Part shown: positions 34,597-44,427 of the stretch, piece after piece | How the letters are laid out: each line of letters opens with the position of its first letter | Numbering within the stretch: the stretch's first letter is position 1 | Assembly (NCBI GenBank): GCA_035534635.1 | Contig: DATLRP010000032.1 | Location: forward strand, 14,236-78,235 | Reading direction: 5' to 3' | Origin: Telmatobacter sp035534635 | GTDB lineage: Bacteria; Acidobacteriota; Terriglobia; Terriglobales; Acidobacteriaceae | DNA length: 64,000 nucleotides | Translations under genes and position numbers: made by a program | The notes under the pieces: generated by a model | What the model saw: only the letters and a program-made list of their open reading frames with translations | What the model was told of the DNA's origin: nothing | Databases searched by the model: none

Positions 34597-35748
34597 ATGC
34601 ATGACCCTTCCGCCCTGCGCGCTCTGCATCGCAGCCGGTTTCAGGCCGATCCCGTGCTCTTTGTCGCGCCCGGACGCGTGAACCTTATCGGCGAGCACAC
34701 GGATTACGCCGAAGGTTTCGTGATGCCGGCCGCCATCGACTTTGCCACCCTGGCCGCAATCTCGCCGCGGACCGACGGCAAAATCGTGCTCTACTCGGAA
34801 AACAACGGCGAGGAGTGTTCCTTTGACGCTTCCGCAGCATCCGTGCGCAGCGGGCAATGGACCGATTATCCGTTGGGCGTGATCTCGATACTCAAGGGCG
34901 AGGGCCACACAATTCCCGGCTTCAATCTGACCGTGTGGGGCGATGTGCCGCTGGGCTCGGGGCTGTCCAGTTCCGCCGCGCTGGAGGTTTCCACCGCGCT
35001 CGCGGTTTCGTCGCTGATCGGCGTTTCCTATCCCGGCCCGGTGCTTGCCAGGCTGTGCCAGCGCGCGGAGAACGAGTTCGTGGGGGCCAGCAGCGGCATC
35101 ATGGACCAGTTCATCTCCGCCAACGGCGAAGAAGACCACGCGCTGCTGCTCGATTGCCGCGACCTGAGTTTCCGGCTTGCGCCCATTCCGCATTCGGTGG
35201 TCCTGGTCATCGCCAACACCATGGTCAAGCACTCGGTGACCGGCGGCGAATACACCACCCGCCGCGCGGAGGTGGAGGAGGCTTGCGCGGTGATTGCGCG
35301 GCACCGGCCTGAGGTGCGCTTTCTGCGCGACGCCACGCTGAACGATCTGGAAAAGTGGGGCAGGGAAATGAGCCCCAACGCGTTCAAGCGCGCGCGCCAC
35401 GTCATCACTGAGAACACGCGCACCGTGGCCGCGGCAGAGGCGCTGCTGCGCCATGACATGGCCGAGCTTGGAAGGCTGATGGCCGAGGCGCACGTGAGCT
35501 ACAGCCGCGACTTTGAGGCCAGCTGCGTGGAGGCCGACGCCATGGTGGCGCTCGCACGCCAGTTGCCCGGCCTCATCGGCGCGCGGCTCACCGGCGGCGG
35601 CTTTGGGGGATGCACCGTGAACCTGGTGGAGATCGGCCAGGCCGCAGAGTTTGCGGAGGCGCTGGGCGCAAGCTACGCCACCGAGACGGGCATTGTGCCG
35701 GAGATTCACATCTGCCACGCCTCGCAGGGTGCGCGGAGGCTTTCATGA
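34597..35748 (+). CDS. galK: Galactokinase
   Basis: GHMP kinase that phosphorylates alpha-D-galactose at C1. The 383-residue protein has the galactokinase signature GRVNLIGEHTDYAEGFVMP, the GHMP phosphate loop PLGSGLSSSAALEVSTALA, GIMDQFIS with the catalytic Asp, and LTGGGFGGCTVNLVE near the C-terminus. It follows the mutarotase-like gene after 3 bases, the last gene of a three-gene operon with the PLP decarboxylase. galT and galE are not in the window. Confidence 0.96.
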   Translation: MHDPSALRALHRSRFQADPVLFVAPGRVNLIGEHTDYAEGFVMPAAIDFATLAAISPRTDGKIVLYSENNGEECSFDASAASVRSGQWTDYPLGVISILKGEGHTIPGFNLTVWGDVPLGSGLSSSAALEVSTALAVSSLIGVSYPGPVLARLCQRAENEFVGASSGIMDQFISANGEEDHALLLDCRDLSFRLAPIPHSVVLVIANTMVKHSVTGGEYTTRRAEVEEACAVIARHRPEVRFLRDATLNDLEKWGREMSPNAFKRARHVITENTRTVAAAEALLRHDMAELGRLMAEAHVSYSRDFEASCVEADAMVALARQLPGLIGARLTGGGFGGCTVNLVEIGQAAEFAEALGASYATETGIVPEIHICHASQGARRLS

Positions 35749-36014
35749 ACGCAAAGACGTGCGGCGTCCGGCATCGGATTCCCGCATCAGGCCCCTGCGC
35801 GGCGCAGGTGCTTGCTGAGGTTACGTGCGTGCGGCGGGCGCAACGGCCCGTGAAGAGCATGGCCGCACATCCTTGGTAAAATCAATCCCAGTTTCCGCAC
35901 AGACCGGGCAGAAGGACCACTGGCCCGGCGCATGTTTTGAGCGGTGTTCGCCGGGACCGTCGATAATGGGCGGCACGGCCCCGCAAAGAGAGCCGAAGCA
36001 GACCTGAAGCAGAG
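35749..36014 (+). other. Intergenic region between galK and glgP
   Basis: The 266 bases hold a perfect 15-base palindrome, CCTGCGCGGCGCAGG (35794-35808), which could form a short hairpin after galK, and on the minus strand a 51-codon open frame from a GTG at 35976 to 35821 that contains a CPVC pair. I cannot tell whether that frame is expressed; no ribosome binding site of note precedes it. Confidence 0.5.
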
Positions 36015-37790
36015 ATGAGCCGCATGGAGCCGAAGATCCAAAAGCCCTTTTCCTACGCATCCTTCCCCAACTCCGGCCTGGTCGCGTATTTCTCCATGGA
36101 GATTGCGATCCATCCGGCCATGCCCACCTACTCGGGCGGCCTGGGCGTGCTGGCCGGCGACACGCTGCGCTCGGCCGCGGACCTGGGCGTGCCGCTGGTG
36201 GCCTTCACGCTGGCCCACCGCAAGGGATATTTCCAGCAGCATCTGGACACGACCGGCGATCAGTCCGAGGACGTGCAGCCGTGGAACCCCTCCGACTTTT
36301 GCACCGAAGAGGCGGCGCGCGTGACGGTGAGCGTGGAAGACCGCGTGGTGACGATTCGCGCCTGGCGCTACAACCTGGCCGGCCGCTATGGACACGTGGT
36401 GCCGATTTATCTTTTGGATACGGACCTTGAGGAGAACTCGGGCTGGGACCGCGGGCTCACCGACCATCTCTACGGCGGCGACGCCAGCTACCGGCTTGAG
36501 CAGGAGATCGTGCTGGGCATGGGCGGTGCGCGCATGGCGCACGCGCTGGGGCTGGAGATCAACGTCTACCACATGAACGAGGGCCACGCGGCGCTGCTTA
36601 CGCAGGCGCTGCTGGAGAGTGAGCTGGGCGGCGGGCCGCTGGGCGCGCCGACTCCGGCGGACATCGAGCGCGTGCGGCAAAAATGCGTCTTTACCACGCA
36701 CACGCCCGTGCCCGCGGGCCACGACCGCTTTTCGCGCGACCAGTCGGCGCGCATCCTGGGCGCGGAACGCGCGGCGCGGCTGGAGAAGCTGGACTGCTTT
36801 CAGGAAGGCATGCTGAATATGACGCTGCTGGCGCTGCAATTTTCGCGCTTTGCCAACGGCGTGGCGCTGCAGCACGGCAAGGTTTCGCGGGCCATGTTTC
36901 CGGAGTTTCCCATTCAGGCCATCACCAACGGCGTGCACGCGCCCACCTGGGTCTCCGAGCCCATCCAGCAGATGCTCGACCGGCACATCCCCTCCTGGCG
37001 GCGCGACAACCTGAGTCTGCGCAACGCCGTGGTGGAGCTGCCGGGCGAAGAGCTGGCCTCCGCGCATCGCCGCGCCAAGCAGGCGCTGCTGGACGAGGTG
37101 GCCACGCGCACCGGCCAGTCATTGCGGCTGGAGGCGCTCACGCTGGGCTTTGCGCGCCGCGCGGCCACTTACAAACGGGCCGCATTGCTGTTCACTGATC
37201 CTGACAGGCTGCTGGAAATTGCCACGGCCGCCGGCGGCCTGCAGATTCTCTACTCCGGCAAGGCCCATCCGCAGGACGAGCCCGGCAAGGAGATGATTCA
37301 CCACGTGATCGAGACGGCACACAAGCTTTCGGGCGATTTGCTGCGCATCGTCTATCTCGAAAACTACGCGTGGGACCTGGGCGCGCTGCTGACCGCCGGA
37401 GTGGACGTGTGGGTGAATACGCCGCGGCGGCCCTACGAGGCCAGCGGCACCAGCGGCATGAAGGCCGCGCTGAACGGCGTGCCCAGCCTTTCGATTCTGG
37501 ACGGATGGTGGATTGAGGGCTGCATCGAGGGCGTCACCGGATGGGCGATTGAGGACGGCGCCGACGATGCCGAGGAGGCCCGCAACCTCTATCACAAGCT
37601 GGAAAACGTCATCGTGCCGCTCTATCGCGACCAGCCGGAGCAGTGGACGCACGTGATGCGCGGCGCGCTGGCCTTCAACGGCTCTTACTTCAACACCAAC
37701 CGCATGGTGGCGCAGTACACGCGCAACGCTTACTACCCGGTCAAGCTGGTAGAAGCCGCGCAGGTCATCGAGCCCGCCTACGCGGACTGA
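36015..37790 (+). CDS. glgP: Alpha-glucan phosphorylase, short form (GT35)
   Basis: Phosphorolysis of glycogen or maltodextrin to glucose 1-phosphate. The 591-residue protein is the short bacterial/archaeal type and lacks the long N-terminal part of E. coli GlgP. Conserved pieces: VAYFSMEIAIHPAMPTYSGGLGVLAGD, INVYHMNEGHAALL, FTTHTPVPAGHDRF, QAITNGVHAPTWVS, and the PLP site EASGTSGMKAALNGVPSLS. The next codon after the start may be skipped in favour of ATG at 36024. It may join with galactose use upstream in sugar-phosphate supply, though it lies 266 bases away and is probably separate. Confidence 0.94.
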   Translation: MSRMEPKIQKPFSYASFPNSGLVAYFSMEIAIHPAMPTYSGGLGVLAGDTLRSAADLGVPLVAFTLAHRKGYFQQHLDTTGDQSEDVQPWNPSDFCTEEAARVTVSVEDRVVTIRAWRYNLAGRYGHVVPIYLLDTDLEENSGWDRGLTDHLYGGDASYRLEQEIVLGMGGARMAHALGLEINVYHMNEGHAALLTQALLESELGGGPLGAPTPADIERVRQKCVFTTHTPVPAGHDRFSRDQSARILGAERAARLEKLDCFQEGMLNMTLLALQFSRFANGVALQHGKVSRAMFPEFPIQAITNGVHAPTWVSEPIQQMLDRHIPSWRRDNLSLRNAVVELPGEELASAHRRAKQALLDEVATRTGQSLRLEALTLGFARRAATYKRAALLFTDPDRLLEIATAAGGLQILYSGKAHPQDEPGKEMIHHVIETAHKLSGDLLRIVYLENYAWDLGALLTAGVDVWVNTPRRPYEASGTSGMKAALNGVPSLSILDGWWIEGCIEGVTGWAIEDGADDAEEARNLYHKLENVIVPLYRDQPEQWTHVMRGALAFNGSYFNTNRMVAQYTRNAYYPVKLVEAAQVIEPAYAD

Positions 37791-37797
37791 AGTCGCA

Positions 37798-38118
37798 TCA
37801 GCTCTCGGGCTCCATGCTCTGTTGTGGGCGCTGCTGTACGGGTAAAAGTTTGCTCTCCACCCATGGGCCGCAATTCCACAGAACGATGCCAATGACCAGG
37901 AATACCGCGATGCGAACGAGCATGGTGGACATATCGATGTATTGCGCGATTTGAAAATCATGCAAGAGCCCGGCAGACTGGAGCTCTGAGCTGAAGCTGG
38001 CGGCGCGCAAAAGAGTCGGTAGTCTTTCCGGAACGGAAATCAGCAACTCCAACGCGGAAACAAACTGTATGATGGCCAGCGCGCGGCTGACAAGAACAAC
38101 GATTTCTCTTCGAGACAT
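37798..38118 (-). CDS. Small membrane protein of unknown function
   Basis: A 106-residue protein with two apparent membrane segments: VLVSRALAIIQFVSALELLI near the N-terminus and MLVRIAVFLVIGIVLWNCG at about 66-84, with a charged Gln-rich tail. No family recognised. It begins 46 bases after the second RND permease gene on the same strand and may be read from that operon or on its own. It ends only 7 bases from the convergent glgP stop. Confidence 0.75.
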   Translation of the reverse strand: MSRREIVVLVSRALAIIQFVSALELLISVPERLPTLLRAASFSSELQSAGLLHDFQIAQYIDMSTMLVRIAVFLVIGIVLWNCGPWVESKLLPVQQRPQQSMEPES

Positions 38119-38164
38119 GCGGCTTTCCTCCTGAACGCGAAACGCATCCAGTGTAGCCGCATCC

Positions 38165-41100
38165 TCAGTCCCCGTGCTGGCCTTCCAGCTCCGCGCCGAT
38201 GCGGTGCAGCTTCATGAATCGCCATTGCAGACGGTCAAAGAAGAGGTAAACCACCGGCGTGGTGAACAGCGTGAGCAGCTGCGAGACGATGAGGCCGCCC
38301 ACGATAGTGATGCCCAGCGGCTTGCGCAGCTCTGAGCCCACGCCCAGTCCGATGGCCAGCGGCAGCCCGCCAAACATCGCCGCCATGGTGGTCATCATGA
38401 TGGGTCTGAAGCGCAGCAGGCAGGCCTGGTAGATGGCCTCCACCGGCGGCAGCCCCTGTTCGCGCTCTGCCTGCAGCGCAAAATCGATCATGAGGATGGC
38501 GTTTTTCTTTACGATGCCGATGAGCAGCAGAATGCCGATCAGCGCGATGATGGTCAGGTCCGTGCCTGTGATCAGCAGCGCCAGGATTGCGCCCACGCCG
38601 GCCGGCGGCAGCGTGGAAAGAATCGTGAGCGGGTGGATCAGGCTCTCGTAAAGGATGCCGAGCACGATGTAGACGGCGACCACAGCGGCCAGAATGAGGT
38701 AGGGCTCGGTCCGGAGCGAATCCTGGAAGGCCTGGGCGGTGCCGGAGAACGATGCGTGCATCGCGCTGGGCATGCCCATCTGCACTTCCACACGCTCAAT
38801 GGCCGTCACCGCCTGGCCCAGCGAGACGTTCGGCGCAAGGTTGAAGGAAAGCGAGACCGACGGGTACTGCCCCTGGTGGTTCACGGTGAGCGAAGTGCGC
38901 TCGGTTTCAAAGTGCGCGATGGCGGAAAGGGGCACCATCTGCCCAGTGGAAGATTTGATGTAAATGCCGTTCAGCGCGGCCGGGCTCTGCTGGTACTGCG
39001 GGTCAACCTCCATCACCACAAAGTACTGGTTCAGGCCGGTATACATCGTAGACACCTCGCGCTGCCCGAAGGCGTCATAAAGCGTCTGGTCAATGGCGGC
39101 GGCGGTCACGCCCAGTCTGGAGGCGGTGTCGCGGTCGATGACCAGTTGGGCGGCCAGGCCCTGGTCCTGCTCATCGGTGGAGATGTCGCGCAGCTCGGGC
39201 ATGGTGCGCATGCGCGCCTGCAGCAGCGGCGCCCAGTGGTTCAGCTCCTCCAGGTTCGGATCGGAGAGCGTGTACTGGTACTCGGCAGCGCCTCCGTGAC
39301 CGCCGATGTGAATGTCCTGGAACGAATGCAGAAAGAGCTGCGCGCCGGGAACCCCGGAAAGCTGGCGCCGGAGGCGGTTGATCACGTCATTTGACGAGAC
39401 ACGGGCCGGCCGCTTGTCCAGGTCCTTCAGGCTCACGAACATGAAGCCAACATTGTTGCTGTTGCGTCCGCCGCCGGCAAAGGCGGTCACCGAGCTCACC
39501 GCCGGATCGTCCAGCACCATCTGCGCCAACTTGCGCTGCTTGGCGCGCATGGCGGGAAAGCTGATGTCCTGCGCGGCGATGGTCTGCCCGCCAATCCGTC
39601 CGGTGTCCTGCTCAGGAAAGAAACCCTTGGGCACGATATTGAAGAGGTACACGTTGAGCGCCACAGTGCCCAGCAGCACACCCAGCATGAGCCACTGGTG
39701 GCGCAGCACCCAGCGCAGGCCCACCGCGTACTCCTCATGGAGCCACTCAAAGGCGCGCTCGCTCATGCGATAGAGTCGGCCGTGCACGATCTCGCCTTGC
39801 GGGCGCAGAAACCTGGCGCAGAGCATGGGCGTGGTGGTGAGTGAAACCAGCAGCGACACCGCGATGGCCACCGAGAGCGTGACTGCGAACTCGCGGAAGA
39901 GCTTGCCCACGATGCCGCCCATCAGCAGGATGGGGATGAAGACGGCGATCAGCGAGCTGCTCATGGAGATCACCGTGAAACCAATCTCCTTCGAGCCCTT
40001 CATTGCCGCGTCGAAGGGATTCATGCCCATCTCGAGATAGCGCGTGATGTTTTCGATCACCACGATGGCGTCATCGACGACGAAGCCGGTGGAGATGGTG
40101 AGCGCCATCAGTGACAGGTTGTCGACCGAGTAGCCCAGCAGATACATGACGCCGAAGGTTCCCACCAGCGAGAGCGGCACGGCCACCGAGGGGATGATGG
40201 TGGCCCACACCTCGCGCAGGAAGAGAAAGACCACCAGCACCACCAGAAGGACGCTGATGACGAGCGAAATCTCCACGTCGCGCACGCCGGCGCGAATCGT
40301 GGTGGTGCGGTCCTGGGCCACGTTGATCTGGATGGTGGGCGGGATGGAGGCCTGCAGCCGCGGCAGCTCCTTCATCACGTTGTCCACGGTGGAGATGACG
40401 TTGGCGCCGGGAATCTTGGAGACGATGATGAGCACGGCGCCGCGCAGCTTGGCCGGCGGGCCATTATCCGGATTGATGCCGGAGACACCGTCCGTGTGGA
40501 TGTCGGCGACGGAATTAGTGACCGTACCCACGTCCTCCACGCGCACCGGCGCGCCGGTGGTCTGGTTGTAACCGGCGATGATGGGCGCATACTCACTGGC
40601 CTTGAATATCTGATCGTTGTCGGTAATCATCCAGCGGTGCGTTGCATCCTGAAAGCTGCCCTTGGGCCGGTTGGCGTTGGCGCCGGACAGCGCGGTGCGG
40701 ATGGCCTCAAGCCCGATGCCGGTGTTTGCCAGTTGCATCGGGTTCAGCTCCACGCGCACCGCGGGGCTGGAGCTGCCGCCCACAAACACCTGCCCCACCC
40801 CGTCGATCTCCGAGATGCGCTGGGCCAGGATGGAGTCGGCCATGTCGTAAATCTGTGGCTTGGGAATCACGTCCGAGGTAAGCGTGAGAATAAGGATGGG
40901 CGCGTCAGAGGGGTTGGCCTTGCGGTAGCCGGGGTTCTGCGGCAGGTAAGACGGCAGTTGTCCGCGCGCGGCATTAATGGCCGCCTGCACGTCGCGCGCC
41001 GCGTTGTCGATGTTCCGGCTCATGTCGAACTGCAACACCACGTTGGCCGAGCCCATCGTGCTGGTCGACGTCATTTCGTTCACGCCGGCAATGCGGCCGA

Positions 41101-41311
41101 ACTGGCGCTCGAGCGGCGTGGCCACCGCCGAGGCCATCGTCTCGGGACTCGCCCCAGGCAGGCCCGCGCTGACGCCGATGGCGGGATAGTCCACATCCGG
41201 CAGCGAGGCTACCGGCAGCACGCTATAGGCCACCGCGCCGGCCATCAGCAGTGCCAGGCTCAGCAATGAGGTAGCTACAGGACGCCGGATGAAGGGCGCG
41301 GAGAGATGCAT
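38165..41311 (-). CDS. RND multidrug efflux permease, second of pair (MdtC-like)
   Basis: Inner-membrane H+-driven pump of the HAE-1 RND family, 1048 residues with the usual 12-helix, duplicated layout. The N-terminus is LSAPFIRRPVATSLLSLAL; the TM4 proton-relay pair is seen in STGFVVDDAIVVIENITRY and the TM10 Lys in GIVKKNAILMIDFAL. Large periplasmic loops follow TM1 and TM7. The two-base gap to the preceding permease, and that gene's four-base overlap with the adaptor, match MdtABC, where MdtB and MdtC form a mixed trimer. No outer membrane channel lies in this cluster. Substrates unknown. Confidence 0.95.
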   Translation of the reverse strand: MHLSAPFIRRPVATSLLSLALLMAGAVAYSVLPVASLPDVDYPAIGVSAGLPGASPETMASAVATPLERQFGRIAGVNEMTSTSTMGSANVVLQFDMSRNIDNAARDVQAAINAARGQLPSYLPQNPGYRKANPSDAPILILTLTSDVIPKPQIYDMADSILAQRISEIDGVGQVFVGGSSSPAVRVELNPMQLANTGIGLEAIRTALSGANANRPKGSFQDATHRWMITDNDQIFKASEYAPIIAGYNQTTGAPVRVEDVGTVTNSVADIHTDGVSGINPDNGPPAKLRGAVLIIVSKIPGANVISTVDNVMKELPRLQASIPPTIQINVAQDRTTTIRAGVRDVEISLVISVLLVVLVVFLFLREVWATIIPSVAVPLSLVGTFGVMYLLGYSVDNLSLMALTISTGFVVDDAIVVIENITRYLEMGMNPFDAAMKGSKEIGFTVISMSSSLIAVFIPILLMGGIVGKLFREFAVTLSVAIAVSLLVSLTTTPMLCARFLRPQGEIVHGRLYRMSERAFEWLHEEYAVGLRWVLRHQWLMLGVLLGTVALNVYLFNIVPKGFFPEQDTGRIGGQTIAAQDISFPAMRAKQRKLAQMVLDDPAVSSVTAFAGGGRNSNNVGFMFVSLKDLDKRPARVSSNDVINRLRRQLSGVPGAQLFLHSFQDIHIGGHGGAAEYQYTLSDPNLEELNHWAPLLQARMRTMPELRDISTDEQDQGLAAQLVIDRDTASRLGVTAAAIDQTLYDAFGQREVSTMYTGLNQYFVVMEVDPQYQQSPAALNGIYIKSSTGQMVPLSAIAHFETERTSLTVNHQGQYPSVSLSFNLAPNVSLGQAVTAIERVEVQMGMPSAMHASFSGTAQAFQDSLRTEPYLILAAVVAVYIVLGILYESLIHPLTILSTLPPAGVGAILALLITGTDLTIIALIGILLLIGIVKKNAILMIDFALQAEREQGLPPVEAIYQACLLRFRPIMMTTMAAMFGGLPLAIGLGVGSELRKPLGITIVGGLIVSQLLTLFTTPVVYLFFDRLQWRFMKLHRIGAELEGQHGD

Positions 41312-41313
41312 CG

Positions 41314-44300
41314 TCAGTCTCCCGCCGTCCGTTGCTCGTGGAGTCCGGGCTGCACCACCGCAATGCCCAGCTGGTGCGCCAGTTTGTCAAAGTAGAGATA
41401 GACCACGGGGGTGGTATACAGCGTAAGCAACTGCGAGAAGATGAGCCCGCCCACGATGGAGATGCCCAGCGGCCGGCGCAGCTCCGCGCCCACGCCGCCG
41501 CCCAGCCACAGCGGCAATCCGCCCAGCAACGCCGCCATCGTCGTCATCAGGATGGGCCGGAAGCGCAACAGACATGCACTGAAAATGGCCTCCTCGGCGT
41601 TGCGGCCCATGCGCCGCTCGTCGTCCAGCGCGAAGTCGATCATCATGATGGCGTTCTTCTGCACAATGCCGATGAGCAGGATGATGCCGATCAGCGCGAT
41701 GATGCTGAACTCCTCATGCGTCAGCAGCAGCGCCAGCAACGCGCCCACGCCGGCCGAGGGCAGAGTGGAGATGATCGTGATCGGGTGAATATAACTCTCA
41801 TAGAGCACGCCCAGCACGATGTACACGGTGACCAGCGCGGCCAGAATCAGCAGAGGCTCATTGGCCAGCGAGGTCTGGAAGGCCGCCGCCGTGCCCTGAA
41901 AGCTGGCGTTGATGGCGGCGGGCAGCTGGATGCGCTGCTCCACTTCCTTCACCGCATTCACGGCGTCGCCCAGCGAGCGGCCCGGCGCAAGATTGAAGCT
42001 GATGATGGTGGAAGGGAACTGGCCCTGGTGGCCGATGGCGAGCTGCGCGCGCGTCTGCTGCCAGTGGGCCAGCATGCTCAGCGGCACCTGCGTGCCGTTG
42101 CCCGACTTCACGTAAAGGTCGTTCAGAGTGGAGGGGTCGGTCTGGAACTGCGGGCCCACCTCCATCACCACGTGGTACTGGTTGAGTTGGGTGAAGATGG
42201 TGGACACCTGGCGCTGGCCGAAGGCGTCATAGAGCGTGTTGTCCACGTCGGTCATCGAGATGCCGAGCCGCGCGGCGGTGTCGCGATCGATGACCAGCTC
42301 CGCGCCCAGGCCCTGGTCCTGCATGTCGCTGGCCACGTCCGTCAGCACCTTATCCTGGCTAAGCGCATCCACCATTTTCTGCGTGTAGGTGGCCAGCTCC
42401 TGCTGGTTGGGGTCCTCCAGCGAATACTGGAACTGCGTGCGGCTCACGCGGTCGGCCACTGTCAGGTCCTGCAGCGGCTGCATGAAAAGCTGGATGCCCT
42501 GCAGCTTGGCCAGCTTCGGTTGCAGGCGCTCGATGACCTGCGCCGCCGAGATTTTGCGCTCTGACAGCGGCTTCAGCGTAATCTGGATGCGGCCGGAGTT
42601 CAGCGTGGTGTTGGTGCCGTCCACCCCGATGAACGAGGAGACATTGTCGACCGCCGGGTCCTGCAGCACCACGTCCACCAGATTTTGCTGCAGCTTGGCC
42701 ATGCGGTCAAAGCTCGCCGTCTGCGGCGCCTCGCTGGTGCCCAGAATCACGCCCGTGTCCTGCACCGGGAAAAAGCCCTTGGGGATGACGAGGAACAGCA
42801 GCACCGTGGCCACGAAGGTGGAGATGGTCACCATCAGCGTGGCAAAGCGGTGGCGAAGCACGGTCTTCAGCGTGCGGCCGTAAAAGGCGATGATGCGGTT
42901 GAAGATGTTCTCTGACCAGACATAAAAGCGCGACTGGCTGGCGTGGGCCTTGTCCTTCAGAATGCGCGAGCACATCATCGGCGTGAGGGTGAGCGAGACC
43001 ACGGCGGAGACGAGAATGGTGACCGCCAGCGTGATGGCAAACTCGCGGAAGAGCCGGCCCACCACGTCGCTCATCAACAAGAGCGGAATGAGCACGGCGA
43101 TGAGCGAGACGGTGAGCGAAATGATGGTGAAGCCGATCTGCGCGCTGCCCACCAGCGCGGCGCGCATGGGGCTGTTGCCCTCCTCGATGAAGCGCGAGAT
43201 GTTCTCGATCATCACGATCGCGTCATCGACGACGAAGCCTGTCGAGATGGTAAGCGCCATCAGCGTGAGGTTGTTCAGGCTGTAGCCCAGCAGATACATC
43301 ACGCCGAAGGTACCGACGATGGAGAGCGGCACCGCGACCGACGGAATGATGGTGGCCGCCAGGTTGCGCAGGAAGAGAAAGATGACCATCACCACCAGCG
43401 CCACCGTGAGCATCAACTCGAGCTCGACGTCTTCCACTGAGGCGCGAATCGTCGTGGTGCGGTCCGTGAGGATGTGCACCTGGATGCTGGCCGGCAGGCT
43501 GGCCTGGAGCTGTGGAAGAAGTTTCTGAATGCTGTTAACAACGGCGATGATGTTCGCGCCCGGCTGCCGCTGGATGTTCACAATCACCGCGGGCGTCCTG
43601 TTCATCCATGCGGCCTGCTGCGTGTTTTCCGCCGAGTCCACGATGGTGGCCACGTCACTGGCGCGTACTGCCGCTCCGTTGCGATAGGCCACGATCACCG
43701 GCTGGTAATCCTTGCTGGAAATGAGCTGATCATTCGCGCCGATGGTGTAGGACAGCCGCGGCCCGTTCAGCGTGCCCTTGGCCTGGTCCACATTGGCGGC
43801 GGCCAGAGCGGTGCGCAGATCTTCCAGGCTCAGGTTGTAGGCGGCAAGCTGCGTGGGGTTGGCCTGGATGCGCACCGCGGGCTTCTGGCCGCCCGCGATG
43901 GAAACTAGTCCCACGCCCATCACCTGCGAAATCTTCTGCGCCAGGTTGGTGTCCGCAGCGTCCTCAATCTGGTCCAGGGGCAATGTCTCAGAGGTCAGCG
44001 CCAGGGTAAGGATGGGCGCATCGGCCGGGTTCACCTTGCTATAGATGGGCGGATTGGGCAGGTCAGTGGGCAGAAAGCTTTGCGCCGCGTTGATGGCCGC
44101 CTGCACCTCCTGCTCGGCCACGTCGATGTTCTCTTCCAGGTTGAACTCGAGCGTGATGACCGACCCGCCGCCGGAGCTGACCGAGGTCATCTGCTTCAGG
44201 CCGGGCATCTGGCCAAACTGCCGCTCAAGCGGCGAAGTGACGGATGAAGCCATCACCTCCGGTCCCGCGCCGGGGTAAAACGTCTGCACCTGGATGATGG

Positions 44301-44427
44301 GGTAGTCCACCTCCGGCAGCGCCGAGACGGGCAGTTGCAGATAGGCAACCGCGCCCGCCAGAAACACCGCCGCCATCAACAGCGAGGTGGCGATGGGGCG
44401 CAGAATGAATGGCTGCGAGGGATTCAC
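41314..44427 (-). CDS. RND multidrug efflux permease, first of pair (MdtB-like)
   Basis: First of two RND permeases in an MdtABC-like operon, 1037 residues. The N-terminus is PSQPFILRPIATSLLMAAVF; the TM4 Asp pair is in STGFVVDDAIVMIENISRF and the TM10 Lys in GIVQKNAIMMIDFAL. It is the paralogue of the next permease, sharing the same architecture. Its start overlaps the adaptor stop by four bases, and the second permease starts two bases after it. Confidence 0.95.
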   Translation of the reverse strand: MNPSQPFILRPIATSLLMAAVFLAGAVAYLQLPVSALPEVDYPIIQVQTFYPGAGPEVMASSVTSPLERQFGQMPGLKQMTSVSSGGGSVITLEFNLEENIDVAEQEVQAAINAAQSFLPTDLPNPPIYSKVNPADAPILTLALTSETLPLDQIEDAADTNLAQKISQVMGVGLVSIAGGQKPAVRIQANPTQLAAYNLSLEDLRTALAAANVDQAKGTLNGPRLSYTIGANDQLISSKDYQPVIVAYRNGAAVRASDVATIVDSAENTQQAAWMNRTPAVIVNIQRQPGANIIAVVNSIQKLLPQLQASLPASIQVHILTDRTTTIRASVEDVELELMLTVALVVMVIFLFLRNLAATIIPSVAVPLSIVGTFGVMYLLGYSLNNLTLMALTISTGFVVDDAIVMIENISRFIEEGNSPMRAALVGSAQIGFTIISLTVSLIAVLIPLLLMSDVVGRLFREFAITLAVTILVSAVVSLTLTPMMCSRILKDKAHASQSRFYVWSENIFNRIIAFYGRTLKTVLRHRFATLMVTISTFVATVLLFLVIPKGFFPVQDTGVILGTSEAPQTASFDRMAKLQQNLVDVVLQDPAVDNVSSFIGVDGTNTTLNSGRIQITLKPLSERKISAAQVIERLQPKLAKLQGIQLFMQPLQDLTVADRVSRTQFQYSLEDPNQQELATYTQKMVDALSQDKVLTDVASDMQDQGLGAELVIDRDTAARLGISMTDVDNTLYDAFGQRQVSTIFTQLNQYHVVMEVGPQFQTDPSTLNDLYVKSGNGTQVPLSMLAHWQQTRAQLAIGHQGQFPSTIISFNLAPGRSLGDAVNAVKEVEQRIQLPAAINASFQGTAAAFQTSLANEPLLILAALVTVYIVLGVLYESYIHPITIISTLPSAGVGALLALLLTHEEFSIIALIGIILLIGIVQKNAIMMIDFALDDERRMGRNAEEAIFSACLLRFRPILMTTMAALLGGLPLWLGGGVGAELRRPLGISIVGGLIFSQLLTLYTTPVVYLYFDKLAHQLGIAVVQPGLHEQRTAGD

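Noticed and set aside
34102..35718. Long minus-strand frame opposite galK
   Set aside because: No motif; galactokinase signatures are intact on the plus strand.
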